From NCBI RefSeq assembly GCF_019711655.1, contig NZ_JAIGNU010000001.1, forward strand, positions 1,769,501-1,833,500: a stretch of 64,000 nucleotides of DNA. The letters run 5' to 3'. The position numbers were made by a program, and so were the translations under genes. Of the stretch, positions 8,785-17,823 are shown piece after piece (the stretch's first letter is position 1; every line of letters starts with the position of its first letter). The notes below the pieces were generated by a model, which saw only the letters and a program-made list of their open reading frames with translations, was not told where the DNA came from and did not search any database. The DNA is from Qipengyuania mesophila. Its GTDB lineage: Bacteria; Pseudomonadota; Alphaproteobacteria; Sphingomonadales; Sphingomonadaceae.

Positions 8785-9837
8785 TTAGCGGACGAGGCCG
8801 AGCGCCCGATAGGTCGCATCTAGCGTGGGGCGGGCCAGTTCGCGTGCCTGCGCCGCGCCGCGCGCGAGAATCGCGTCGATGGCTTCGCGGTCGTCGAGCA
8901 GTTCGGTGAAGCGCGTGGAGATCGGCGAAAGCGTCTCGACCAGAAGTTCGCCCAGCGCGGGCTTGAACTTGCCGAAGCCCTCGCCGCCGAATTCGACGAG
9001 AATTTCGTCGACGCTGCGGCCGGATAGCGCGGCATAAATCGTCACGAGGTTGAGCGCCTCGGGCCGGCCGTCGAGACCCTCGGCCTCGCTTGGCAGCGGT
9101 TCGGGATCGGTCTTGGCCTTCTTGACCTTCTTCATGATCTCGTCGGCATCGTCGACCAGGTTGATCCGGCTCATGTCCGACGGGTCTGACTTGCTCATCT
9201 TGGCGCTGCCGTCGCGCAGCGACATGATCCGCGCGGCCTGCGGCGGCACGATCGGATCGGGCAGGGTGAAGACCGGCGCTTCTTCCGAGGCGAAGTCGTT
9301 GTTGAACTTCTGCGCGATGTCGCGCGCCAGCTCGAGATGCTGCTTCTGGTCCTCGCCCACCGGGACATGCGTCGCCTGGTAGAGCAGCACGTCGGCCGCC
9401 TGCAGCACGGGATAGGCGAACAGCGCGACCGACTGGCCCTCGCGGTTCTTGCCCGCCTTGTCCTTCCACTGCGTCATGCGATTGAGCCAGCCCATCCGCG
9501 CGGTGCCGTTGAGCAGCCATTGCAGTTCGGCATGCGCGGGGACCTGCGCCTGGTTGAACAGCACGCTGCGCTGCGGATCGATGCCGCAGGCGACCAGCGC
9601 CGCGGCCATCTCGAGCGTGCCCTTCTTTAGCTCGGCTGGGTCGTGCGGCTGCGAGATCGCGTGGAGGTCTGCGAGGAAGAACAGGCACTGGTTCCTGTCT
9701 GCGCTACCGCCTGCGGCTGCTTGAGCGCGGTTGCCCTCCTCCATCTCGTCCTGCATCCGCACCCAGTTGCGGATCGCCCCCAGGTAATTGCCGAGGTGGA
9801 GATTGCCGGTGGGCTGGATGCCGGAAACTACGCGCAT
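8785..9837 (-). CDS. trpS: Tryptophanyl-tRNA synthetase
   Basis: This 350-residue class I aminoacyl-tRNA synthetase charges tRNA-Trp. The HIGH-type motif is GNLHLGN near residue 12 and the KMSKS loop is SAKMSKSDPSD in the central part. The segment after the HIGH motif has a short Ala/Gly-rich insertion (NRAQAAAGGSADRNQ) not found in compact bacterial TrpS. Start ATG at 9837 gives MRVVSGIQPTG, the standard N-terminus. It lies 17 bp after murJ on the same strand, completing a secB-murJ-trpS run. Confidence 0.96.
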   Translation of the reverse strand: MRVVSGIQPTGNLHLGNYLGAIRNWVRMQDEMEEGNRAQAAAGGSADRNQCLFFLADLHAISQPHDPAELKKGTLEMAAALVACGIDPQRSVLFNQAQVPAHAELQWLLNGTARMGWLNRMTQWKDKAGKNREGQSVALFAYPVLQAADVLLYQATHVPVGEDQKQHLELARDIAQKFNNDFASEEAPVFTLPDPIVPPQAARIMSLRDGSAKMSKSDPSDMSRINLVDDADEIMKKVKKAKTDPEPLPSEAEGLDGRPEALNLVTIYAALSGRSVDEILVEFGGEGFGKFKPALGELLVETLSPISTRFTELLDDREAIDAILARGAAQARELARPTLDATYRALGLVR

Positions 9838-9854
9838 GGAAAGAAAGCTACCTG

Positions 9855-11453
9855 TCAGTTCGATGGGTCGGAAGCGGCGGCGGGCCGCTTGCGCCGTAGC
9901 TGCGCGACGAGGTCCTTGTCGAGGGCGCCCACGACATAGGCGGTGGCGAAGAACGCCGCCGCCCCTGCCGCGACGAGCGCGGCGAGCGACCAGATGCGGC
10001 TGAGCGCATCGCCGCGCCAGAAGGGTTCGAGTGCCGGTGTCAGCCACCAGAGCAGTGCGCCCATCACTGCCGTCGCGACCACTTGCCGGGCGATCCGGCC
10101 GGCGAGCTTGCCGGTAAGGTGGAACCAGCCGCGCACCTGCAGGATCGTGTAGAGCGAGAGGACGTTGAGCGTCGCGGTGATCGCGGTCGCCGCCGCGAGG
10201 CCGACGATGCCGTAGCGCGGCACGACGTAGAAATTGAGCGCGATGTTGATCAGCAGCGCGCCGGCGGCGACGAACACGGGCGTGCGCGTATCCTCGCGGC
10301 TGAAGAAGGCGGGCTGGAACACCTTGACCAGCACGTATGCCGGCAGGCCGCAGACCAGCGCGACGACGATATTGCCCATGATCTCGGTGTCGGCGGGAGT
10401 CATCTTGCCGCCTTGGAAGATCCCGGCGGTGAAGGCCTCGGCGCAGATCGACAGCGCGACCGCGCAGGGCAGGCACAGCAGCATGGCGATCTCGACCGCA
10501 TTGGCCTGGAGGCGCTGCGCTTCGCTCTTGTTGTCCGCCTGGATATGGCGCGCCAGCATCGGCAGGATGGCCGTGCCGAGCGCGATGCCGAAAACGCCGA
10601 GCGGCATCTGGTTGAGCCGGTCGGCGAGCTTGAGCAGCGTCAGCGAGCCCTGCGGCAGGCTGGTGGCGAAGAAAGTGTCGACCAGCTGGCTGATCTGGTA
10701 GATGCCCGCGCCGAAGGTTGCCGGCAGCATCAGCATCATCAGCCGCTTCACTTCGGGGGTGAAGGAGGGAACCTTGATCTTCAGGTGGACGCCCGCGCGC
10801 CGCGATGCCCACCACATATAGGCCAGCTGCGCCACGCCCGCGAGTGTCAGCGATATCGCCAGCGCCCAGGCGACGACCATGTCGTCATCGCTGTCGCCGC
10901 GCAAATACCAGCCGGTCACGATGCCGCCAATCATCACGATGTTCAGCAGCACCGGCACGAAGGCGCCGGGCGCGAACTTGGAGCGGGCGTTGAGCACCCC
11001 CGAGAACATCGCCACGAGGCTGACCAGCGCGAGATAGGGGAAGGTCACCCGGCTGAGCCAGACCGAGAGTTCGAACTTGCCCGGAATGTCCTGGTATTCG
11101 CGTGCCAGCAGCCAGACGATGCCCGGCATGGCGATCATGCACAGCGCGGAAAATCCGAGCAGCACCCAGACGAAGACCGACAGCACATCGGAGGCGAAAT
11201 GGTCGGCCGCTTCGTCGCCGCCACCCTCTTCGTCGTGCAGCCGGCGGGTGTACATCGGCACGAAGGCGACGCTGAAGGCGCCCTCGGCGAACAGCCGGCG
11301 AAAGGTGTTCGGCAGGGTGAAGGCCAGCTGCCAGGCATCCGCCGCCAGCCCCGCGCCAAGCACGCGCGCGAGCAGCATGTCGCGCGCAAAGCCGAACACG
11401 CGGCTGACCAGCGTCAGCCCGCCGATGGTGCCCACATTGCGGACGAGGCTCAT
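9855..11453 (-). CDS. murJ: Lipid II flippase MurJ (MviN)
   Basis: This 532-residue inner-membrane protein of the MOP superfamily flips lipid II for peptidoglycan synthesis. The N-terminus MSLVRNVGTIGGLTLVSRVFGF and the next segment RDMLLARVLGAG...AFTLPNTFRRLFAEGAF are the MurJ signature. They include the arginines that line the cavity and the conserved NxFRRLFAEGAF loop. About 14 membrane helices are visible. It lies between secB (30 bp upstream) and trpS (17 bp downstream), probably one transcript. Confidence 0.96.
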   Translation of the reverse strand: MSLVRNVGTIGGLTLVSRVFGFARDMLLARVLGAGLAADAWQLAFTLPNTFRRLFAEGAFSVAFVPMYTRRLHDEEGGGDEAADHFASDVLSVFVWVLLGFSALCMIAMPGIVWLLAREYQDIPGKFELSVWLSRVTFPYLALVSLVAMFSGVLNARSKFAPGAFVPVLLNIVMIGGIVTGWYLRGDSDDDMVVAWALAISLTLAGVAQLAYMWWASRRAGVHLKIKVPSFTPEVKRLMMLMLPATFGAGIYQISQLVDTFFATSLPQGSLTLLKLADRLNQMPLGVFGIALGTAILPMLARHIQADNKSEAQRLQANAVEIAMLLCLPCAVALSICAEAFTAGIFQGGKMTPADTEIMGNIVVALVCGLPAYVLVKVFQPAFFSREDTRTPVFVAAGALLINIALNFYVVPRYGIVGLAAATAITATLNVLSLYTILQVRGWFHLTGKLAGRIARQVVATAVMGALLWWLTPALEPFWRGDALSRIWSLAALVAAGAAAFFATAYVVGALDKDLVAQLRRKRPAAASDPSN

Positions 11454-11483
11454 TGGTCGAGCCCTGCCTGCGGCGTCAGTGCC

Positions 11484-12017
11484 TTACGCCTCGCCGACGG
11501 GCGGGGTGGCGCCCTGGCCCTGCATTTCCTGCGCGCGGGCGGCGAGCTGCTGCTGGTAGAGCGCGCCGAAATCCATCGGGTCGAGCATCAGCGGCGGGAA
11601 GCCGGCATCGCGGCTGGCGTCGGCGATGACGCGGCGCGCGAAGGGGAACAGAATGCGCGGAGCTTCGGCGAAGAGGAAAGCATGCGCCGCCTCGTCGGGC
11701 AGGTTGCGCATTCCCATCAGGCCGCAATACGCCAGGTCGATGAGGTACTGATTGCCCTGGCTGGTCTTGGCGGTGCAGGTGATCTTCAGCGTGACCTCAT
11801 GCACTTCCTCGGCGACCTTGTCGGCGGCGATGTTGAACTGCACATCGAGCTGCGGCTGCTCGGTCCACTGGAAGCACTGCGGCGCATTCGGATTCTCGAC
11901 CGAGAGGTCCTTGATGTACTGCGAGATCACGCCGGCGCTGGGCTGGTTGTCGGCGCCGTTGGCGCCCGCTGCGGGATCCGGGTTGAGGTCGGTGAGAACG
12001 TCGCCTTCGTCGGCCAT
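11484..12017 (-). CDS. secB: Protein-export chaperone SecB
   Basis: This 177-residue tetrameric cytosolic chaperone holds preproteins unfolded and hands them to SecA. The family core is visible as GVISQYIKDLSVENPNAP near residue 27, VTLKITCTAK in the middle, and the PRILFPFARRVIADASRDAGFPPL signature (shown in two parts in the protein) before LDPMDFGALY. The N-terminal 25 residues are an acidic leader typical of alphaproteobacterial SecB. It is divergent from the Tim44-like gene with a 254-bp gap in which I see no clear regulatory element. Confidence 0.95.
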   Translation of the reverse strand: MADEGDVLTDLNPDPAAGANGADNQPSAGVISQYIKDLSVENPNAPQCFQWTEQPQLDVQFNIAADKVAEEVHEVTLKITCTAKTSQGNQYLIDLAYCGLMGMRNLPDEAAHAFLFAEAPRILFPFARRVIADASRDAGFPPLMLDPMDFGALYQQQLAARAQEMQGQGATPPVGEA

Positions 12018-12271
12018 GTGAATTCGCTTTCCAGTTATCCGATTTTGCGCCCGGGCGTGCGGCAGCGGGCCGCGCCGGGGTTTCGGTGCGCGCGCCTAGC
12101 ACTGTCGGGCGCGCGTAGCAATGCGGTCTCCGCCGCCGGTCGCGGGCAGGGCCATCGTTCATCGCAGGAACATTGTCGGTTTGTAATTCGTCCCTATCTA
12201 GGGCAGGACATTCGTTGGACTGCCGGGGGCGTACCGCCTCCGCGTGTTGAATTGGGAAGCAGGTTATCTAC

Positions 12272-12925
12272 GTGATCACCGAGATCGTCATCCTCGCCAT
12301 GATCGCCGCCTTTCTCGGGCTGCGGCTCTATTCGGTGCTCGGCCGAAGGTCGGAGCACGAAGAGGAGGTGATCCCGCACCGGTTCGAGCGGAGCGAAACG
12401 CCGCCGCCGACCGATCATGCGCCGCGCGCGCTGCGCCAGCCGGTCGTCCGAATTGCCGGCGAGGGCAGCGCGCCGGTCAACGAGGCGGGGATCCGCGCGA
12501 TCGCCGCGGCCGACCCCGGCTTCGACCTGCTCGGCTTTCTCGAAGGCGCCAAGGGCGCCTATGGCATGATCCTCGAAGCCTTCTGGAAGGGCGACAAGGG
12601 CACGCTGCGCGAACTGACCGACGATGACGTATATGAGAGCTTCGCGCAGGCGATCGACGCACGCGAGGAAGCGGGCGAAACGCTCGACAACCGGCTCATC
12701 CGGATCGAGGACGCAACCGTTCGCTCGGCCGAGCTCGACGGGCGCACCGCGCGGATCAGCGTGCTGTTCGTCGCCGATATCGCCGCCGTCACCCGGGATG
12801 CAGACGGCAATGTCGTCGCTGGTTCGCTCGACGATGCGATCGAAAGCCGCGACGTGTGGACCTTCAGCCGCAATGTCGCTTCGGCCGATCCCAACTGGGT
12901 GCTCGACGAGACCGACGAGGGCTGA
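12272..12925 (+). CDS. Tim44/TimA-family membrane-anchored protein
   Basis: This 217-residue protein has a single N-terminal membrane helix (EIVILAMIAAFLGLRLYSVLG), a charged linker with EHEEEVIPHRF, and a C-terminal Tim44 domain from about residue 85. That domain starts FDLLGFLEGAKGAYGMILEAFWKGDKGTL, the conserved Tim44-like amphipathic start. Mitochondrial Tim44 tethers Hsp70 to the translocon; bacterial TimA homologues are inner-membrane proteins of less certain role. Its place beside secB and upstream of mltA-smr is a conserved alphaproteobacterial neighbourhood. The start codon is GTG. Confidence 0.88.
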   Translation: MITEIVILAMIAAFLGLRLYSVLGRRSEHEEEVIPHRFERSETPPPTDHAPRALRQPVVRIAGEGSAPVNEAGIRAIAAADPGFDLLGFLEGAKGAYGMILEAFWKGDKGTLRELTDDDVYESFAQAIDAREEAGETLDNRLIRIEDATVRSAELDGRTARISVLFVADIAAVTRDADGNVVAGSLDDAIESRDVWTFSRNVASADPNWVLDETDEG

Positions 12926-12947
12926 CGTCCCGCATCCTGGGGGAGGG

Positions 12948-14135
12948 ATGATGCGCAAGCTGCTGGTTATCGCCGCGACGCTGGCCTTGGGCGCCTGCGT
13001 GCGCGTGGTTCCCGATACCGCGCCCGTGCAGCCGACCCCGCTTCCGCCGGGCACGGTGAGCAGCGCCGCCTTCGCGAAGATCGCGCGCGGGGCGAAGATC
13101 GAGTCGCTCGGCATCGCTGCCGACGATGCCGGCACCGCACTCGTCTCCTTCCTCGAATCCTGCCCGGCAATCCTCAAGCGCGAGGATGCCAGCGGGCTGA
13201 CCTTCGCCGAAGACTGGCGTCCCGCCTGCGAGGCCGCGGCGAGCTGGCCGCTCTCGGAGGCGCGCCGCTTTTTCACCAGCTATTTCGAGACCGCGCGGAT
13301 CGGTGACGGGGCCGCCTTCGCCACCGGCTATTTCGAACCCGAGATCCGCGGCAGCCGCACTCGCGCACCGGGCTACAATGTTCCGGTCTACGGCCCGCCG
13401 CCCGAACTCACGCGCGCTTGGCCCGCAGACATGCCCGAAAGCGAGCGCAAAGGTCGCCCGCCGCTCGGCCGCTACGATGCGAGCGGCAAGTTCGTCCCCT
13501 ATTACGAACGCACCGAGATCGAGCTCGGCGCGCTCGCCAATCGCGGGCTCGAGATCGCCTGGGCGGCCGACCCGGTCGAATTCTTCTTCCTCCAGATCCA
13601 GGGCTCGGGCCTGCTGCGCCTGCCCGACGGGTCGGTGATGCGGATCGGCTATGCGGGCCAGAACGGGCGCGAATATGTCGGAGTCGGCAAGATCATGCGC
13701 GAGCGCGGCATGATCGGCGCGGGCACAAACTACGCCACCTCGATGCAGGGCATCATGGAATATTTCCGCGATCACCCGGCCGAGGGGCGCGACATCATGC
13801 GGCTCAACAAGAGCTGGGTGTTCTTCCGCGAGCTCGATACCGACGGCCCACTGGGATCGCTCGGCGTGCCGGTACGGCGCGAATCCTCGGTGGCGGTCGA
13901 TCCGGCCTTCGTCCCCTATGGCGCGCCGGTCTTCCTCGATCTCGACCGTGACGTCGCCGACGGCTTGTGGATCGCGCAGGATACCGGCGGCGCGATCAAG
14001 GGCGCCAACCGCTTCGACACCTTCTGGGGCAATGGCGGCGACGCACGCGAGGTCGCCGGGACGATGAGTGCGCGCGGTTCGGCGCTGGTGCTGCTGCCGC
14101 GCGGAACGCTCGACCGCCTCGACTCGCGCAAGTGA
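12948..14135 (+). CDS. mltA: Membrane-bound lytic murein transglycosylase A
   Basis: This 395-residue outer-membrane lipoprotein cleaves the glycan strands of peptidoglycan, leaving 1,6-anhydromuropeptides. The signal peptide ends in a lipobox (ALGAC). The MltA domain has ATGYFEPEIRGS and the 3D domain near the C-terminus with DTGGAIKGANRFDTFWG, whose Asp is the catalytic acid in E. coli MltA. FFLQIQGSG is also conserved. Two adjacent ATG codons (12948, 12951) follow a GGGGGAGGG ribosome-binding site. Its stop overlaps the smr start as GTGA. Confidence 0.93.
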   Translation: MMRKLLVIAATLALGACVRVVPDTAPVQPTPLPPGTVSSAAFAKIARGAKIESLGIAADDAGTALVSFLESCPAILKREDASGLTFAEDWRPACEAAASWPLSEARRFFTSYFETARIGDGAAFATGYFEPEIRGSRTRAPGYNVPVYGPPPELTRAWPADMPESERKGRPPLGRYDASGKFVPYYERTEIELGALANRGLEIAWAADPVEFFFLQIQGSGLLRLPDGSVMRIGYAGQNGREYVGVGKIMRERGMIGAGTNYATSMQGIMEYFRDHPAEGRDIMRLNKSWVFFRELDTDGPLGSLGVPVRRESSVAVDPAFVPYGAPVFLDLDRDVADGLWIAQDTGGAIKGANRFDTFWGNGGDAREVAGTMSARGSALVLLPRGTLDRLDSRK

Positions 14136-14701
14136 GCTTCCCGCGCGGATTGTCGGCGGAAGAGGCGGCGGCGTGGGAGAAACTCGCCGCGACGGTCGAA
14201 CCGATGCATCCGCTCCGGCCCGTCCAGCCGCAACCGGCACATCCGGCCACGCCGCCTCCGCAGCCGAAAGCGACACGCAAGCCGCCGACAGCGCCCAAGC
14301 CGCGCGCCATGGCAGCGCCACCTCCGGCTCCGCCCAAGAATATCGCTGCGCCCGATCGCGGGCTCGATTCGCACTGGGATCGGCGCCTCAAGTCGGGCTC
14401 GCTCCAGCCCGAGCTCACGCTCGACCTCCACGGGCACACTCTCGATTCGGCCTATGACCGGTTGATCAGCGGCGTCGCGCAGGCGCGGGCGATGGGGGTG
14501 AGGACGATCCTGCTGGTGACCGGCAAGCCGCGCCCGGCGGCGGCGGCGGATCGTGCCGACAGGCGCGGCGCGATCCGCGCCAAGGTGCTCGACTGGCTCG
14601 CCGCCTCGAACCACCATTCGGCCATCGCGGCCGTGCGCCGCGCGCACCAGCGGCACGGCGGCGAGGGAGCGCTCTACATCGTCCTCAGGCGCGAGCGCTG
14701 A
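14132..14701 (+). CDS. Smr domain protein
   Basis: A 189-residue protein with a Pro/Ala-rich disordered N-terminal half (about residues 30-75) and a C-terminal Smr domain from about residue 90. The domain has the LDLHGHTLDSA motif and ends HGGEGALYIVLRR. Smr domains derive from the C-terminus of MutS2 and act as endonucleases or RNA/DNA-binding modules. The usual central TGKG-type loop reads VTGKPRP. The GTG start overlaps the mltA stop. Its end overlaps a convergent membrane gene by 17 bp. Confidence 0.88.
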   Translation: MSFPRGLSAEEAAAWEKLAATVEPMHPLRPVQPQPAHPATPPPQPKATRKPPTAPKPRAMAAPPPAPPKNIAAPDRGLDSHWDRRLKSGSLQPELTLDLHGHTLDSAYDRLISGVAQARAMGVRTILLVTGKPRPAAAADRADRRGAIRAKVLDWLAASNHHSAIAAVRRAHQRHGGEGALYIVLRRER

Positions 14702-15299
14702 TCACGCGCTTGATCGCCATCAGCAGGGCGCCGACCAGCAGGAAAAACAGCGCCAGCCCCGCGATATTGAGCGCCAGCTGCCCCCAACCGAGCTTGTCCG
14801 CGTCGAGGAAGAAATAGGCGTAGAAGCCCGAGACCGCTCCATAGCCCAGCGCAAACATGGCATAGACCACCGGCGCGACCATCACCGAAGGCAGGGCGCT
14901 CCAGCCTGCACGCGGGCGTGGGGCGAAGGCGAACCACCACAGGATCGTGGCGGCAGGCACCAGCGTGTGGTGGAACTGGTTGGTCACCCGGTCGAGCCCG
15001 ACGGGCTTGTGATCGACAGCGAGCAGCGCCCAATAGACGGCGGCGACGATGGCCAGCGCGGTGGCCAAGGCGTGCAGGATCGCCGGGGTGACCTTCCGTT
15101 CCAGCGCGACCATCATCATGACGACGCCCGCGGCAAGATTGCTCCAGATCGTGAAGAATCGCATCAGCAGGCCCGCGGCAACCAGTGGCGATCCGTCGCG
15201 ATCAAGGTTCAGCACCGTCTGCAGCGCCAGCGCACCAAGCGCGGCAATGGCGATGATGGCGGCAATTGCTCGCGCCGGTTTCGAATATGTCACGTCCAT
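14685..15299 (-). CDS. Pr6Pr-family integral membrane protein
   Basis: This 204-residue protein has six predicted membrane helices. Landmarks are LLMRFFTIWSNLAAG in helix 2, TNQFHHTLVPAATILWWF in the middle, and YAMFALGYGAVSGFYAYFFLD. These fit the Pr6Pr/FAR-17a-like family, bacterial relatives of AIG1/androgen-induced hydrolases. Conserved Asn and His residues within membrane spans (TIWSN, FHH) fit that family, whose eukaryotic members are hydrolases of fatty-acid esters. Activity of the bacterial members is not established. Confidence 0.8.
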   Translation of the reverse strand: MDVTYSKPARAIAAIIAIAALGALALQTVLNLDRDGSPLVAAGLLMRFFTIWSNLAAGVVMMMVALERKVTPAILHALATALAIVAAVYWALLAVDHKPVGLDRVTNQFHHTLVPAATILWWFAFAPRPRAGWSALPSVMVAPVVYAMFALGYGAVSGFYAYFFLDADKLGWGQLALNIAGLALFFLLVGALLMAIKRVISARA

Positions 15300-15352
15300 G
15301 CCCTCGATTCTCGAACAGAGCTGCGCGTAAAGTTCGATTGCATAAGAAAAAA

Positions 15353-15375
15353 GCCCCCGACGCTAGGTCGGGGGC
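15353..15375 (-). terminator. Intrinsic terminator of katG
   Basis: GCCCCCGAC (15353-15361) pairs perfectly with GTCGGGGGC (15367-15375) around a 5-nt loop. The six A residues at 15347-15352 become a U tract on the minus-strand transcript, directly downstream of katG. Confidence 0.9.
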
Positions 15376-15408
15376 CCTCGGTGGACGACCAGCCAGGCCG
15401 TCTGACCA

Positions 15409-17625
15409 TCACTTATGGTATTTCTGATAGCCAATGTCAAAGCGATCTGCATCCATGACCTTGATCCAGGCCTTGACGAAGTCCTCGGCGAACTTCTGTT
15501 CGTTGCCGTTCTCGGCATAGACCTCGGCCACGGCGCGCAGCTGCGAGTTGGAGCCGAACACCAGATCGGTGCGCGTGGCGTGCCATTTGACGTCGCCCTT
15601 GAGGCGGCATTTGCCGACGAATTCCTCGTCGCCACTCTCTTCGACCACTTCCCAAACCGTGCCCATCTCGAGCAGGTTGACGAAGAAGTCGTTCGACAGG
15701 ACGCCGGGGCGATCGGTGAGGACGCCGATCGAATTGCCATGCTGCGTATGCTTCGACACCGCGCCGAGCGCGCGCATGCCGCCCAGTAGCACGGTCATTT
15801 CGGGCATCGACAGACCCAGCAGGTGCGCCCGGTCGACGAGCATGTCCTCGGTCTTCACCTCGGCCTTGGTCTTCAGGTAATTGCGGAAGCCGTCGGCGAA
15901 GGGTTCGAGCGGCTCCCAGCTCTCGGCATCGAACTGGTCCTCGGTCGCATCGCCGCGCCCGGTCGTGACATCGACCTTGATGTCGAAGCCGCCGTCCCTG
16001 GCCGCCTTCTCGACCGCTGCCGCGCCGCCGAGCACGATGGCGTCTGCCATTGACATGTCACCGCGGAGTTCGTCGAGCTTGGCGAGCACCCTGCCCAGTT
16101 CCTCGGGATCGTTGACCTTCCAGTTGCGGATCGCATCGAAGCGGATATGCGCGCCATTGGCGCCGCCGCGATGGTCGGAATTGCGATAGGTCGAGGCCGA
16201 GGCCCAGGCCGCCTTGACCAGTTCACTGACCGAAAGGCCGCTATCGAGCACCTTCTGCTTGAACTCGGAGACCGCGCTGTCGGAAGGCTTGGTGCCGGCG
16301 GGGATTGGGTCCTGCCAGATCAGGTCTTCCGACGGCACTTCGGGGCCGAGGTACCGCACTTTGGGCCCCATGTCGCGGTGGGTCAGCTTGAACCATGCAC
16401 GGGCGAAGGCATCGTCGAGCGCGGTCTGGTCGTTGAGGAAGCGCTCCGAGATCTTGCGATATTCGGGGTCGCGCTTCAGCGCCATGTCGGCGGTGGTCAT
16501 GATGGTCGGGACCTTCTTGTTCGGGTCGCGTGCATCGGGGGCCATGTCCTCCGGATCGGGATTGACCGGGGTCCACTGGTTGGCGCCTGCCGGGCTCTGG
16601 ACGAGCTCGTAGTCGTATTTGAACAGCAGGCGGAAATAGTCGTTGCCCCACTGCGTCGGGTTGGGCGTCCAGGCGCCCTCGATCCCGCTGGTGGTGATGT
16701 GGCCCTTGCCGATTTCCTCGGGGTCGGTCAGCCAGCCGAAGCCCATCCGGTGCAGGCCCTCGCCTTCGGGTGCGCTGCCGAAAGTGTCGGAGGGCGCGGC
16801 GCCGTGACACTTGCCGAAGGCGTGGCCCCCAGCGGTCAGCGCGACCGTTTCCTCATCGTTCATCGCCATCCGGGCGAAGGTCTCGCGCATGTCGCGCGCC
16901 ATGCCCTCGGCATCGTGCGGATTGCCGCCCGGGCCTTCGGGATTGACGTAGATGAGGCCCATCTGGATTGCGGCGAGCGGGTTTTCGAGCGCCTTGCCCT
17001 CATCGGGGATGATGCGCGTCGCGACGCCTTCGTTGACCCATTTCTCTTCCGAGCCCCAATAGACCAGTTCTGGTTCGAACACGTCCTTGCGACCGCCGCC
17101 GAAGCCGAACACCGGGCCGCCCATCGATTCGATCGCGACATTGCCGGTGAGGATGAAGAGGTCGGCCCAGCTGATGTGCTTGCCGTATTTCTGCTTGATC
17201 GGCCACAGCAGGCGGCGTGCCTTGTCGAGATTGCCGTTGTCGGGCCAGCTGTTGAGCGGCGCGAAGCGCTGCTGACCGCTGCTGGCACCGCCGCGGCCGT
17301 CGCCAGTGCGATAGGTGCCCGCGGCGTGCCACGCCATGCGGATGAAGAACGGCCCGTAGTGGCCGTAGTCTGCCGGCCACCATTCCTGGCTGTCGGTCAT
17401 CAGCGCCGTCAGATCGTCCTTGAGCGCCTTGTAGTCGAGCGCGTTGAAGGCCTCGCAATAGTCGAAATCGGGGCCCATCGGGTCGGGGTTGCGGCCTTCG
17501 GTCTGGAGGATGTCGACCTGCAGCTGGTCGGGCCACCAGTCGCGATTGGTGCGGCCGAGCAGGTGGCGCGTCCCGCCATCGCCATGGAAGGGGCAGCCGC
17601 TCATTTCACCGGTTTTGGCGTCCAT
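15409..17625 (-). CDS. katG: Catalase-peroxidase KatG
   Basis: This 738-residue haem enzyme removes hydrogen peroxide by catalase and peroxidase reactions. The distal triad is Arg96, Trp99 and His100 (RMAWH). The haem-ligand His is His268 in [12 protein letters not shown]. The Trp-Tyr-Met adduct needed for catalase activity is predicted as Trp99-Tyr226-Met253. It has the full two-domain length. The ATG at 17625 ([13 protein letters not shown]) is the normal family start. It sits next to ahpF and ahpC, forming a peroxide-defence block. A LysR-type dyad like the one near ahpC lies 70-85 bp upstream of the start. Confidence 0.97.
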   Translation of the reverse strand: MDAKTGEMSGCPFHGDGGTRHLLGRTNRDWWPDQLQVDILQTEGRNPDPMGPDFDYCEAFNALDYKALKDDLTALMTDSQEWWPADYGHYGPFFIRMAWHAAGTYRTGDGRGGASSGQQRFAPLNSWPDNGNLDKARRLLWPIKQKYGKHISWADLFILTGNVAIESMGGPVFGFGGGRKDVFEPELVYWGSEEKWVNEGVATRIIPDEGKALENPLAAIQMGLIYVNPEGPGGNPHDAEGMARDMRETFARMAMNDEETVALTAGGHAFGKCHGAAPSDTFGSAPEGEGLHRMGFGWLTDPEEIGKGHITTSGIEGAWTPNPTQWGNDYFRLLFKYDYELVQSPAGANQWTPVNPDPEDMAPDARDPNKKVPTIMTTADMALKRDPEYRKISERFLNDQTALDDAFARAWFKLTHRDMGPKVRYLGPEVPSEDLIWQDPIPAGTKPSDSAVSEFKQKVLDSGLSVSELVKAAWASASTYRNSDHRGGANGAHIRFDAIRNWKVNDPEELGRVLAKLDELRGDMSMADAIVLGGAAAVEKAARDGGFDIKVDVTTGRGDATEDQFDAESWEPLEPFADGFRNYLKTKAEVKTEDMLVDRAHLLGLSMPEMTVLLGGMRALGAVSKHTQHGNSIGVLTDRPGVLSNDFFVNLLEMGTVWEVVEESGDEEFVGKCRLKGDVKWHATRTDLVFGSNSQLRAVAEVYAENGNEQKFAEDFVKAWIKVMDADRFDIGYQKYHK

Positions 17626-17693
17626 TGTCGTATCTCTCCACTCTTTGAGACTCGAAGGTAGTTCGTGGGAGAAGGATTGCGCATTTGCCGGTG

Positions 17694-17708
17694 ATCCGTC
17701 CAATCGAT
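17694..17708. promoter_or_regulatory. LysR-type (OxyR-like) dyad upstream of katG
   Basis: ATC-N9-GAT (ATC 17694-17696, GAT 17706-17708), which also satisfies the T-N11-A rule of LysR-family regulators. A second, weaker half (ATT-N9-GAT) lies at 17725-17739. The core AATCGATTAA is nearly the same as AATCGATCAA upstream of ahpC. OxyR is the natural candidate, but no oxyR gene is in this window. Confidence 0.45.
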
Positions 17709-17767
17709 TAATTGCGTCGGTTTGATTGCCTATGCCGATTATAACGCAAAGCGCGCGCAAAATACGA

Positions 17768-17802
17768 AAAGCGCCGCCATCCGCTTGGAATGACGACGCT
17801 TT
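17768..17802 (-). terminator. Hairpin terminator downstream of ahpF
   Basis: AAAGCGCCGCCAT (17768-17780) pairs with ATGACGACGCTTT (17790-17802), with two mismatches. On the minus strand it is followed by TTTTCGTATTTTG-like sequence. It separates ahpF from the katG promoter. Confidence 0.65.
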
Positions 17803-17823
17803 CGTGACTGATCTGAGTCTAAT

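Noticed and set aside
10083..12275. 730-residue plus-strand frame opposite murJ and secB
   Set aside because: Antisense shadow of two well-supported genes; no ribosome site and biased composition.
16147..17661. 504-residue frame opposite katG
   Set aside because: Shadow of katG, which has every catalytic residue.
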